This document shows, piece after piece, positions 16,405 to 25,339 of a stretch of 39,225 nucleotides of DNA. The stretch's first letter is position 1. Each line of letters opens with the position of its first letter. The DNA is from Deltaproteobacteria bacterium. Its GTDB lineage: Bacteria; Desulfobacterota; Desulfomonilia; Desulfomonilales; Desulfomonilaceae. The notes beneath the pieces were generated by a model, which had not been told where the DNA came from, ran no database searches, and was given only the letters and a program-made list of their open reading frames with translations. The translations under genes were made by a program, and so were the position numbers. The stretch lies in contig VGSG01000034.1 of the NCBI GenBank assembly GCA_016875095.1, positions 1 through 39,225 of the forward strand. Direction: 5' to 3'.

Positions 16405-16977
16405 TCAAGTGATGAGGCTGTAAGGACGCGCTCGTTTGGCCCATTCATCATTCGGGAAGTCCGCGATGAGCCGGTCGTAGGCTAGTCGCAGGTTCTTTGG
16501 GTCTTTTGTGTGTTTGTAACGCGCCACGCCAAGGAAGAAAATGGCCTCGGGGACAGCCGCGCTCCGGGCATGCTCCGTGACGATTTTCTCGAACTGCCCA
16601 ATAGCTTCGTTGAACTGACCCAGGTCCAAGCAGGTCTTTCCGATTCCGAGCATCAATGAGGGAATCAATTCCTCCGGTGGGAGAAAGCCCACGGTGCGAT
16701 GATGCTCTTTGCCGTCAGTGTCCAAGGTGACCAGGGTGGGTGTCCAGCTCACCTTGAACTCCTGAGCCAGGGGCCGTTGATCGGACGGAATACGCAAGGG
16801 AATGACGTGATTGGATACGAACCCGATTACCGCTTTTTCAGGATACGTAACTGCATCCATTTGCTGGCAACCGATTCAGTTCGGGTTGAAAAAATCGAGC
16901 AATACGTGCTTGTTTTCCGCCTTTGCCCGTTTGAGGGCCTCATCCATACTTGTGACCCATTCAATTTTGTCCGCCAT
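16405..16977 (-). CDS. Probable selenoprotein: thioredoxin-fold protein with UxxC motif (UGA read-through)
   Basis: Reading from the ATG at 16977, the frame gives MADKIEWVTSMDEALKRA..., then LLDFFNPN-U-IGCQQMD: a UGA (16878-16876) at residue 34 occupies the first cysteine position of a thioredoxin CxxC motif, giving UxxC. The frame then continues for 156 residues to 16405. A cis-proline region follows (VSWTPTLVTLDTDGKEHHRTVGFL), then a TPR-like helical tail (LGQFNEAIGQFEKIVTEH, FFLGVARYKHTKD). GGAGG lies 6 nt before the ATG, good evidence that the segment before the UGA is translated. There is no signal peptide, so the protein is cytoplasmic, probably a thiol or selenol oxidoreductase. Without recoding only the part from 16860 would be called, losing the active site. 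The SECIS is not clear by eye. Confidence 0.82.
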
Positions 16978-17335
16978 GGCGCACCTCCAAGCAATAATTT
17001 CGATGAAGGCTCTCGTACAAAGCCCCCCTTCGTACGTACATGCGCACTTATTTCGTCAGGTCAATCTCGTGTGGAATCATCGCCCCGGATTTGTATTGTT
17101 TGCCGGAAACTGGGGGTAGTGGCGCACGGCCGTGCGCCACTACAATGCGGCCGCCGCCCCGTGTTTGCGCATCCTCCGACCCAGGCAGATGCGTGGACCT
17201 GTCTCTACAAGTCGGCAGCGCAATACGACTTTCGAGGGCGCACTGGCTCCACAATTGCTTCTGGCGTTTCATACTGATGCGCATTCAAAGAGGCAAGATC
17301 GGGGAAATCTTCTTTGTCAGAGAGGTACTCCACGG
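16978..17335. other. Intergenic region with a 28-bp perfect palindrome
   Basis: About 360 bp between the UxxC gene start and the end of tlyA, with no convincing gene. Open frames on both strands read through the palindrome at 17116-17143 and lack start signals. It must hold the promoter of the UxxC gene, but I see no clear -35/-10 pair. Confidence 0.4.
17116..17143. repeat. Perfect 28-bp palindrome
   Basis: The 14-bp arm GTAGTGGCGCACGG is followed at once by its reverse complement CCGTGCGCCACTAC, with no spacer. It would form a cruciform or a hairpin with no room for a loop except by opening central pairs. It lies about 140 bp before the UxxC gene and is probably a dispersed repeat, or a dimeric protein-binding site. 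Confidence 0.75.
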
Positions 17336-18232
17336 CTAAGGCAGGAAATTTCCACGGTTTTCGGAATGCTCATTTCCCCGCAGGAAAAATGAGCATTCCG
17401 AAAAATGGTGGAAGTTCTTGGGGAGGGGGTCGGGGAGGACCTTCTTACAAGAAGGTCCTCCCCGATTCTTACCTCTCCGAAAGCGAAGCGGTATCACAAG
17501 GCGCAGGAAGAATTCGCGGTTGCCTTTGGGGCCTCGTATGGGGCTTTCCATTTCACCGAGGACCTCGAAGCCGCATTGCTCCGCGAATGTCTTTATCTCG
17601 TCAACCGCTCGTCCGATCGCGGCTTCGTTGCGAACCACGCCGCCTTTGCCCACTTCAGCTCGGCCCACCTCGAACTGAGGCTTTACCAGCGCGAGCAGCC
17701 AGCCGCCCGATGGAAGCATCTCAAAGAATTTGCCCAATACCAGCTTAAGTGAAATGAACGAGAGGTCTGCGACAGCCGCGTCCACAGGATGAGGCAGAGC
17801 GGTCGTATCCAAATAACGCAGGTTGGTCCGCTCCAGGAGTGTCACCCTGGGGTCATTACGCAGCGTCCAATCAAACTGTCCGTATCCAACGTCCACGGCA
17901 ATTACACGGGCCGCGCCGCGCTTCAGGAGGCAATCGGTGAACCCACCGGTGGAAGCGCCTCCATCCAGCGCATCCAGGCCGGCAGGATTGATGCCGAAAT
18001 GGTCCAGAGCAGCTTCCAGCTTGAGACCTCCCCTGCTGACGTACGGAATGTCCTCCGATAAGATCACATTCACGTCGGGAGGAAACTCCTTGCCCGGTTT
18101 GTCAACGTTGAGACCGTCCACAAGGACTTTGCCGGCCATGACAAGAGCGCGAGCTCGCTCCCGGGAAGGCGCGAGCCCTTTGCTCACCAGCAGGACGTCG
18201 AGACGTTCCTTTTCGTGGCTCTTTGTTGGCAT
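17336..18232 (-). CDS. tlyA: TlyA-family rRNA 2'-O-methyltransferase with repeat-encoded C-terminal tail
   Basis: A 298-residue TlyA-like protein. Residues about 8-66 form an S4 RNA-binding domain (RLDVLLVSKGLAPSRERARA). The rest is an FtsJ-type methyltransferase with cofactor motif DGGASTGGFTDCLL and the family signatures ADLSFISLKLVL, LALVKPQFEVG and SPIRGPKGNREFF. TlyA proteins methylate ribose 2'-OH in 16S and/or 23S rRNA. Homologues usually end soon after GNREFFLRL. Here about 50 more residues follow, rich in Arg, Lys, Phe and Asn, and they are encoded by the long palindromes at 17341-17465. So an original stop was probably lost when the repeats arrived. AGGA lies 5 nt before the ATG. 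Confidence 0.88.
   Translation of the reverse strand: MPTKSHEKERLDVLLVSKGLAPSRERARALVMAGKVLVDGLNVDKPGKEFPPDVNVILSEDIPYVSRGGLKLEAALDHFGINPAGLDALDGGASTGGFTDCLLKRGAARVIAVDVGYGQFDWTLRNDPRVTLLERTNLRYLDTTALPHPVDAAVADLSFISLKLVLGKFFEMLPSGGWLLALVKPQFEVGRAEVGKGGVVRNEAAIGRAVDEIKTFAEQCGFEVLGEMESPIRGPKGNREFFLRLVIPLRFRRGKNRGGPSCKKVLPDPLPKNFHHFSECSFFLRGNEHSENRGNFLP
17341..17465. repeat. Tandem pair of long palindromes overlapping the end of tlyA
   Basis: Palindrome A has 18-bp perfect arms, TTTTCGGAATGCTCATTT at 17358-17375 and its complement at 17387-17404, with an 11-nt loop and outer TTCCAC/GTGGAA pairs (17350-17355, 17408-17413). Palindrome B has 17-bp perfect arms, TCGGGGAGGACCTTCTT at 17430-17446 and its complement at 17449-17465, with a 2-nt loop. 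They look like copies of dispersed elements. Both lie inside the 3' end of the tlyA frame. Confidence 0.8.
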
Positions 18233-18328
18233 TGTTCCTGAACGAAAATTTTCAAGCGTGGCACCGCGCCGCGGGCGCTCATGGGATATGAAACGCCTCT
18301 CCCCCTGTTCTACTGAGTTCAGCGTGGG

Positions 18329-18826
18329 TCACGCGCCTGAGAATATGGTGAAGTCGAGGACATCAATGATGCTGAAGCCATAGTATAGGTAAACAGACCC
18401 TGAGCCCATGAATTCTCGAGGATTGTGAACCGTGAACCTGTACGTGTAGTTTCCGCTCGGCTCTGTGAGCAAAGCGGTCTCTTCGTGCTGGGCGGAGTCC
18501 GGAAGTTTCACGACGAATTTAAGCGGGATTTCCCCCCTTGTTCCTCTGTAGGAAAAGCGGACCATGAGGGTCAGGGGACCGTCCAATTCCTTCGCATTAA
18601 AGCTCCTGACGTTCCCCAGGAATTGCCAGTTATTGTCCTTGAATACCGCGGGACCGAATTCGAGATCGTAAATCGATAGCCTGCCCGGCATCTCCCAAGA
18701 CAACTTCTCGGCCAAGGCGCCCTGGAATGTCCCGAGGGCCAGGAATCCAAAGAAAAGCGTCATGCTCCAGAGCCGCGTTCTATTGCGGTGAAAGGCCCTC
18801 ATCTCGGCTATCGGACTGCGCATCAT
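18329..18826 (-). CDS. Secreted protein of unknown function
   Basis: A 165-residue protein with a signal peptide: a basic N-terminus (RAFHRNRTRLW), a hydrophobic core (SMTLFFGFLALGTF) and a likely cut after ALA. The mature part is a predicted beta-rich domain of about 125 residues with aromatic-rich strands (LSIYDLEFGPAVFKDNNWQFLG, YTYRFTVHNP, VYLYYGF). I recognise no family. It would be periplasmic or surface-exposed. The start at 18826 overlaps the stop of the upstream gene (ATGA), so the two are translationally coupled; an ATG at 18838 and the next ATG at 18823 are also possible. Confidence 0.7.
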   Translation of the reverse strand: MMRSPIAEMRAFHRNRTRLWSMTLFFGFLALGTFQGALAEKLSWEMPGRLSIYDLEFGPAVFKDNNWQFLGNVRSFNAKELDGPLTLMVRFSYRGTRGEIPLKFVVKLPDSAQHEETALLTEPSGNYTYRFTVHNPREFMGSGSVYLYYGFSIIDVLDFTIFSGA

Positions 18827-19140
18827 GCTCCCCACCATTTGGGTTTGATGGGGGCGCCGCTGCGTCCCACCTGGCCCGCTTGCTGATGGGCGGTCCAGTC
18901 CGGCGCTTCCACACGGGTCACCTCCCCGGGCGTTCTCTGCTGCGGGGTCGCGGCAGGTCTTTGCTCCTCATCTTTGGGGAGCCCAAGGCCCAAGATGTCC
19001 TCCAAGGCCTTCGAAGCTCCGGGTTGGTCCTCCTCGCCCTGTTGTTTTCGCATGCGCTGGCCGAGGAAGTTGAAAAACCAGGAGAAGAGTATTATCAAGA
19101 CCAAAGGGATAAGACTGTAAACTATTTTTTCGGTATCCAT
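18823..19140 (-). CDS. Small membrane-anchored protein of unknown function
   Basis: A 105-residue protein with one N-terminal membrane helix (IVYSLIPLVLIILFSWFFNF) and a charged, proline-rich cytoplasmic or periplasmic tail (EEQRPAATPQQRTPGEVTRV) that ends in KPKWWGA. No known domain. GGAG lies 6 nt before the ATG. It overlaps the next gene by 4 nt, forming a two-gene operon with the secreted protein. The pair could be an envelope module; function is unknown. Confidence 0.7.
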   Translation of the reverse strand: MDTEKIVYSLIPLVLIILFSWFFNFLGQRMRKQQGEEDQPGASKALEDILGLGLPKDEEQRPAATPQQRTPGEVTRVEAPDWTAHQQAGQVGRSGAPIKPKWWGA

Positions 19141-19158
19141 TTAACACTCCAGAGTATG

Positions 19159-19199
19159 TCCCCATTCCGGTCAACCGGAATCATGTCATAGAATGGGGA
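19159..19199. promoter_or_regulatory. Nested inverted repeat between divergent genes
   Basis: TCCCCATTC (19159-19167) pairs perfectly with GAATGGGGA (19191-19199). Nested within is ATTCCGG/CCGGAAT (19164-19170, 19175-19181) with a TCAA spacer, and the two stems share bases, so they are alternatives. It lies 20 bp before the minus-strand gene and 118 bp before serC, a good place for an operator acting on both. Confidence 0.5.
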
Positions 19200-19316
19200 G
19201 CTATTCAATCCGGTTCTTCCTCAGGGACGATTTCTATTGAAATGATACCATGCGGTAAGGTAATTTACGAGGTTGCGCCGGCTATTACCATATTCAACAC
19301 CACGGAGGAACAGGAG

Positions 19317-20402
19317 ATGACCGCCCGTATCGTCAACTTCAATCCGGGTCCCGCGGCTCTTCCGCTTCAAGTTCTGGAGCAGGTAAGGGATGAGTTCCTC
19401 AATTTCAGAGGCTCCGGAATGTCCATCGCGGAGATCAGCCACCGGTCGGCACTTTTCGAGCAGGTGCTCAACGATGCTATTGAACGAGTAGTGAGGCTCC
19501 TCAAGTTGCCCGGCGACTTCAAGGTCCTTTTTCTCCAGGGCGGGGCGAGCACCCAATTCGTCATGATTCCCATGAACTTGATTCCGGAGGGCTCATCCGC
19601 GGATTACATCAATACAGGCACCTGGGCCACCAAGGCGATCAAGGAGGTGGAAATCCTCGGCAAGCCTCATAAGGTCATCGCCTCAAGCAAGGACCGAGAT
19701 TTCCGCTACATCCCGAAGGATTTTCAGGTCACCCCTGGAGCCGCTTACCTTCACTTCACCTCAAACAATACGATCAAAGGCACGCAGTGGGCCACGTTCC
19801 CCAAAGCGGGCGACGTTCCACTGGTTTCCGATATGTCTTCAGACATCCTGAGTAGGCCGTTCGATCCCAAACCGTTCGGGTTGATCTATGCCGGCGCGCA
19901 AAAGAATCTCGGGCCCGCGGGAGTGACGATCGTAATAATCCGTGAAGATATGCTGGCCCGCGAGCCCGCGAATCTGCCCACGATGTTCAGGTACACGACC
20001 CACGCCGAGAAAAACTCGCTCTACAACACACCGCCGTGTATTGCCATCTACATGGTTCAGCTCGTCTTGAAGTGGGTTGAGGAGACCATCGGCGGGTTGG
20101 AAGCTATGGAAAAGATCAACCGGGAAAAGGCCGGCCTCCTGTACGGATACATGGATTCCACCGACTTCTACAAGGGCACGGCCGACGTTGATAGCCGATC
20201 GATGATGAACGTCACTTTCCGCTTGCCTACGGAGGACCTGGAGAAGAAATTCGTCGCTGAAGCCCAGAAAGAGAAGCTGGGCGGACTCAAAGGGCATCGC
20301 TCTGTCGGCGGCTGCAGGGCGTCGCTGTACAACTCGATAAGCAAAGAGGCCGTGGAGTCCCTGATCGCTTTCATGAAGGACTTTGCCGCCAAGAACGGCT
20401 AA
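19317..20402 (+). CDS. serC: Phosphoserine aminotransferase
   Basis: A 361-residue class V PLP enzyme. It converts 3-phosphohydroxypyruvate and glutamate to phosphoserine and 2-oxoglutarate, the second step of serine synthesis, and can also act in pyridoxal phosphate synthesis. The N-terminus NFNPGPAALP is typical; GGASTQF contacts the cofactor phosphate; the PLP lysine is in GAQKNLGPAG near residue 195; the C-terminus has GHRSVGGCRASLYN. The ATG at 19317 follows GGAGGAA at 7 nt; the upstream in-frame ATG at 19242 has no site. A weak promoter TTGAAA-18-TAATTT (19237-19266) may serve it. serA follows 129 nt later, past a hairpin. Confidence 0.96.
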   Translation: MTARIVNFNPGPAALPLQVLEQVRDEFLNFRGSGMSIAEISHRSALFEQVLNDAIERVVRLLKLPGDFKVLFLQGGASTQFVMIPMNLIPEGSSADYINTGTWATKAIKEVEILGKPHKVIASSKDRDFRYIPKDFQVTPGAAYLHFTSNNTIKGTQWATFPKAGDVPLVSDMSSDILSRPFDPKPFGLIYAGAQKNLGPAGVTIVIIREDMLAREPANLPTMFRYTTHAEKNSLYNTPPCIAIYMVQLVLKWVEETIGGLEAMEKINREKAGLLYGYMDSTDFYKGTADVDSRSMMNVTFRLPTEDLEKKFVAEAQKEKLGGLKGHRSVGGCRASLYNSISKEAVESLIAFMKDFAAKNG

Positions 20403-20459
20403 GGGCGGTTCCGCTTCAAGAGCCGAGCTCGACCGTTTCAACGCGAGCAATCGTGGAGA

Positions 20460-20488
20460 GCGCCTCCGGGGGAGGCGCAGGCCCTTTT
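20460..20488 (+). terminator. Hairpin with T-run between serC and serA
   Basis: GCGCCTCC (20460-20467) pairs with GGAGGCGC (20471-20478) around GGG; TTTT follows 6 nt later (20485-20488). It may end serC transcripts in part, or regulate serA by attenuation. Confidence 0.55.
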
Positions 20489-20531
20489 CTTGCGCGGACG
20501 GCCGCTACCGAATGGTCGGAGTGGAAAAAGC

Positions 20532-22142
20532 ATGACCCATAGAATTCTCGTTGCAGACGACCTCCACGAAAAAGGTATCAGGACGTTGCAAGATCGGCCG
20601 AGTTTCCAGGTGGACGTGAAGACCGACCTGAACCGCGAGGGTCTGCGAGCCGTTATCGGCGAATATGACGCGCTCGTGATTCGCCGGGAAACCGAAGTGG
20701 ACGCGGATATCCTCCGGACCGGCGCTCGACTCAAGGTTGTGGCCAGGGCAGGCGGAGGCATTGAAAACGTGGATGTGGCCGAAGCCACCCGTCGCGGGAT
20801 CCTGGTGATGAATACACCCGGTGTGAATTCCGTCGCGACGGCCGAGCATACTATAGGATTGATCCTGGCGGTTCATCGGCACATCGCCCAGGCCGTGGCC
20901 TCCATGAAAGAAGGCAAATGGGAAAAGAAGAAGTTCCAGGGCCGTGAGATTGCTGGAAAGATTCTCGGAGTCATCGGGTTGGGCAGGGTCGGCGGGATCG
21001 TTGCGCGACTCGCCTCCCAGGGGCTCAAGATGAAGGTCCTGGGATGCGATCCGGCCACTTCCAGTGAGGCTGCCGCAAAGATGGGCGCGGAGCTTACCAC
21101 TTTGGAAGATATCTTGTCCCGTTCGGATGTGATCACGGTTCATGTTCCCAAGACCGACTCCACCAAGGGGCTCATCGGCGCCAAGGCGTTCGAGATGATG
21201 AAGCCGGGGGTGGTGATCGTCAATTCGGCCCGAGGGGGCATCATCGATGAAGACGCGCTCTTGAAGGCCCTTGAAGCAGAGAAAGTCGCGGCCGCGGGGC
21301 TGGATGCGTTCGCGTCGGAGCCTCCAGGAGTCGGCCCGCTCATCAAGCATCCCGGCGTCGTAGCTACTCCACAACTGGGCGCTTCCACCGATGAAGCCGA
21401 CGTGAACGTGGCCGTCGTCATTGCCGAGCAGGTCATCGATTACCTGGAAAAGGCCATCGTGCGCAACGCCGTCAACGCGCCGGTCATCGCGGCCGTGGAT
21501 ATCCCCCGAATTCGGCCGTACGAAGACCTGGCGCGACGAATGGGGCGGTTCCTGGCCGATCTGACCCCTGTTAAGGAGACCGAAATCGCGGCTGTGCACA
21601 TGGAATATCGAGGCGAAGTGGCGCGGTGGGATTTCAAATCGATCACCAACGCGGCGCTGGTGGGTCTCATGTCCCGATATACCGAGGACGTGAATCCGGT
21701 CAATGCCTCGCTCATGGTGCAAAACAGAGGAATAATCGTATCGGAAACCGCCCTGGAAGACGCCAAAGATTTCGGGTCGTCCATCGCGATCACGGCCTCC
21801 TATGCCGGCAGCGCTTCGCGAACCGTGCATGGGGCCCTGATTCACCGAATGGGTGACGAACCTCGCATCGTTGGGATCGATGACTTCGTCACCGAAGCAG
21901 TCCCCCGCGGACCGATGGTGATCGTAAGGAATCAGGATATTCCGGGCATGGTGGCGGGCATCACCAGAACCTTGGCGGAACGGGGCATCAACATTGCGCA
22001 GATGAACCTGTCTCGCGATAAGCCCGGAGGCTCGGCGCTGTGCATCATCAACATCGACCAACCCGCGGATGGGCAAACTCTGAAGAGTATTCAAGACATC
22101 GGCGGGATACTGAGCGTCAGACAAGTGGTCCTGGATAGCTAG
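20532..22142 (+). CDS. serA: D-3-phosphoglycerate dehydrogenase
   Basis: A 536-residue long-form enzyme (the usual length is about 525-530). It oxidises 3-phosphoglycerate with NAD to 3-phosphohydroxypyruvate, the first step of serine synthesis. The NAD-binding motif is GVIGLGRVGG near residue 147; the substrate and catalytic region includes RAGGGIENVD, NSARGGIIDE and TPQLGASTDEA. After the catalytic core come the intervening domain and a C-terminal ACT domain (VIVRNQDIPGMVAGITRTLA), which commonly binds serine for feedback control. GGAG lies 10 nt before the ATG at 20532; an in-frame ATG-like start at 20490 would overlap the hairpin T-run. It follows serC on the same strand. Confidence 0.96.
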   Translation: MTHRILVADDLHEKGIRTLQDRPSFQVDVKTDLNREGLRAVIGEYDALVIRRETEVDADILRTGARLKVVARAGGGIENVDVAEATRRGILVMNTPGVNSVATAEHTIGLILAVHRHIAQAVASMKEGKWEKKKFQGREIAGKILGVIGLGRVGGIVARLASQGLKMKVLGCDPATSSEAAAKMGAELTTLEDILSRSDVITVHVPKTDSTKGLIGAKAFEMMKPGVVIVNSARGGIIDEDALLKALEAEKVAAAGLDAFASEPPGVGPLIKHPGVVATPQLGASTDEADVNVAVVIAEQVIDYLEKAIVRNAVNAPVIAAVDIPRIRPYEDLARRMGRFLADLTPVKETEIAAVHMEYRGEVARWDFKSITNAALVGLMSRYTEDVNPVNASLMVQNRGIIVSETALEDAKDFGSSIAITASYAGSASRTVHGALIHRMGDEPRIVGIDDFVTEAVPRGPMVIVRNQDIPGMVAGITRTLAERGINIAQMNLSRDKPGGSALCIINIDQPADGQTLKSIQDIGGILSVRQVVLDS

Positions 22143-22175
22143 CGCTCGCGGTCGAGACTCATCCATATCACGTGA

Positions 22176-23480
<1,305 letters not shown>

Positions 23481-23530
23481 AGCCGAGGCATTCGGGATCG
23501 TCCGCATAGGCCGCAACGGCCGCGCACAAT

Positions 23531-24430
23531 ATGGGGGGTAAGAGCCGCAACTTGGATACCGACAACTCAGGCGAAGGGAGACGCTTCTCCCTGTGGCTCT
23601 ATCTGGTGGTTGTCTTTTCCGTTTCCTGGCCCTTCCAAATGGCCATGCTTTTCTTGGCGCGCTCGTGGAAGAGTGCAATGGCGCTCAGTTGCGCTTCTAT
23701 GATCATGGTCGGAGTGGGGACATTCATCTGCGGCAGGTACATCTTTCGGGACGGCTTTGCCACTGCGCAGTGGAGATGGGGCAAGCCGGCGCATTATGTG
23801 GCTGTCATTGCCTTCGTGGCCTTCCTTTGGGTCCTCCCCACCGTCATGGACATCTCGGCTGGAAGCGCCGAAATTGCTGAAGGCATCGCCACCGGCTCGA
23901 TATTAATTACTCTAAGTCTGATGATTCCCCTGCTCTTGCCGGCCGCGTTCGGCGAGGAAATCGGATGGAGAGGATACCTCTTACCGCGCATAGCTCGAAC
24001 CACTAGTCCTCGCAAGGCCGTGCTCCTGCACAGCTTGATCTGGTGGGTCTGGCGCGTACCTCTCGTGGGCGTTCCCATCCTTTTGGAGGCTAGGGACGCC
24101 TCGCTTGCGTTCGGCATAGCCCCTGCTCTAGCAGTTTCTTTCATGGTCCTGGTGGGGATACTGGCAGGCACGATGCAAGGGGTGATTTTCGGGTTTGTTT
24201 GGGCGCGTTCTGCAAGTCTCGCAGTGGTGACTGCATATCATGTCGCGTACGACGCAATTCGGGACTCCATCGTGGTGAACATTATGACCGGGCCGCTCGT
24301 GGAATGGTGGGCCAGCGCCATCATTTGCGTGGTAGGCGCTCTGCTCCTTTGGAAAGGAGATTGGCATGCGCAGGGAGCTCATCGGCAAGCCGATCCGAAT
24401 CCAGAGCCGAAAATTACGGCTGAGCGCTGA
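23531..24430 (+). CDS. CPBP-family intramembrane metalloprotease
   Basis: A 299-residue protein with about eight membrane helices. The CPBP (Abi/CAAX protease-like) motifs are present: GEEIGWRGYLLPRI with the EExxxR signature, a second helix with HSLIWWVWRVPL, and a late histidine in YHVAYDAIRDS. Members are glutamate/histidine intramembrane proteases related to Rce1; in bacteria some give immunity to peptides or regulate membrane signalling. The substrate here is unknown. It starts 50 nt after purA and the ribosome site is weak. The next three genes have their own promoter. Confidence 0.85.
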   Translation: MGGKSRNLDTDNSGEGRRFSLWLYLVVVFSVSWPFQMAMLFLARSWKSAMALSCASMIMVGVGTFICGRYIFRDGFATAQWRWGKPAHYVAVIAFVAFLWVLPTVMDISAGSAEIAEGIATGSILITLSLMIPLLLPAAFGEEIGWRGYLLPRIARTTSPRKAVLLHSLIWWVWRVPLVGVPILLEARDASLAFGIAPALAVSFMVLVGILAGTMQGVIFGFVWARSASLAVVTAYHVAYDAIRDSIVVNIMTGPLVEWWASAIICVVGALLLWKGDWHAQGAHRQADPNPEPKITAER

Positions 24431-24538
24431 CATTGAGGGGTAAAATACTGCTACAATGACGCCGAAGGAACCCGAACCGCTGAAGAGACGTCATCAGGTG
24501 TCACTCCTAACCTATTTACGGCGGAAATCGTCAAAATC

Positions 24539-24567
24539 TTGTCTATCGGTCACGCGCATGCTAATAT
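24539..24567 (+). promoter_or_regulatory. Probable promoter of the three-gene cassette
   Basis: TTGTCT (24539-24544), a 17-nt spacer and TAATAT (24562-24567). Transcription would start near 24574, about 30 nt before the first gene. Confidence 0.5.
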
Positions 24568-24604
24568 TTGTATTGCAGAGAGTGCGTGAGGTGCGGAGGA
24601 GCCG

Positions 24605-25339
24605 TTGATTTCCCACAGCAGATTTCGGTTGGCTGAGCTTCGAGTGGCTATATTTTTCGAGATGCTCGCTAGTCTCCCGGTCGTCAGGCTTCTGACGGAT
24701 GTTTTGGGCAATCACAAGGATCTGTTTGATGAGGCCCCCTTCGTACTCCCAGGAGAACCAGAAGGTCCTGTGCGGCTGTCACCGGATGCGCCGCGTATTG
24801 AGTTCAGGAGCAAGACCGGCAAATGGAGAATGCAAATCGCTCTGGTTAGGGCCGACGTTTTCTTGTCGTTAGGGGCTGAGGAAGATGTCCTGACCACGGC
24901 CATGATCTTCGAAAGCTGCTCCCCTATTCTCGACGAAGTAGCGGAGGTCCTGCGAGCGCCGATCTGGCGACTAGGCGCCGTTTGTGAGAGGTTTTCTCTT
25001 GATGATGATCCCGGCGCGGCCATTTCGAAATTCTTCTGCAAGAATCAGTGGACTGAGAATAATGGTCCGCTCGCTGAGCTGCAAAGTTTCGAGCTCCATG
25101 CGCGTCAGATTCGCGAGTTGTCGGGTACCAAGGTCAATACATGGGTCAGGTGTAAGACTGGGCGCGTGTCTGGCGTGACTGAGGGACCAGCTATCATCTT
25201 ACAACAGGACATAAACACTCTGGCCGAAGACAAGTCTAAGGTGTATGCCGTCGCAGAGCGCTCTCGGTTCTTCCACGCGGCGGCTCAGGAGATAGACCGC
25301 CTCAATGTGTTATATTTTCCAGAAACGGAGCCACAATGA
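24605..25339 (+). CDS. Uncharacterised protein, first gene of a three-gene cassette
   Basis: A 244-residue soluble protein with no signal peptide or membrane helix. It starts at TTG with GGAGG 5 nt before. The body has alternating strands and helices (RIEFRSKTGKWRMQIALVRA, VFLSLGAEED) and a helical C-terminus (EIDRLNVLYFPETEPQ). The general plan, with a late ILQQDINTL segment, reminds me of the sporadically distributed TIGR04255 family, but that comparison is from memory and weak. It overlaps the next gene by 4 nt (ATGA), so the two are coupled. Base composition is more AT-rich than the flanking serA/purA and MFS genes, which suggests transfer. Function is unknown. Confidence 0.65.
   Translation: MISHSRFRLAELRVAIFFEMLASLPVVRLLTDVLGNHKDLFDEAPFVLPGEPEGPVRLSPDAPRIEFRSKTGKWRMQIALVRADVFLSLGAEEDVLTTAMIFESCSPILDEVAEVLRAPIWRLGAVCERFSLDDDPGAAISKFFCKNQWTENNGPLAELQSFELHARQIRELSGTKVNTWVRCKTGRVSGVTEGPAIILQQDINTLAEDKSKVYAVAERSRFFHAAAQEIDRLNVLYFPETEPQ

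Noticed and set aside
16405-16860. A short TPR-like gene starting at 16860
   Set aside because: It lacks a ribosome-binding site, while the frame continues through a UGA to an ATG with GGAGG that completes a thioredoxin fold.
17048-17284. A 78-codon minus-strand frame between tlyA and the UxxC gene
   Set aside because: It reads through a perfect 28-bp palindrome and has no recognisable domain or start signal.
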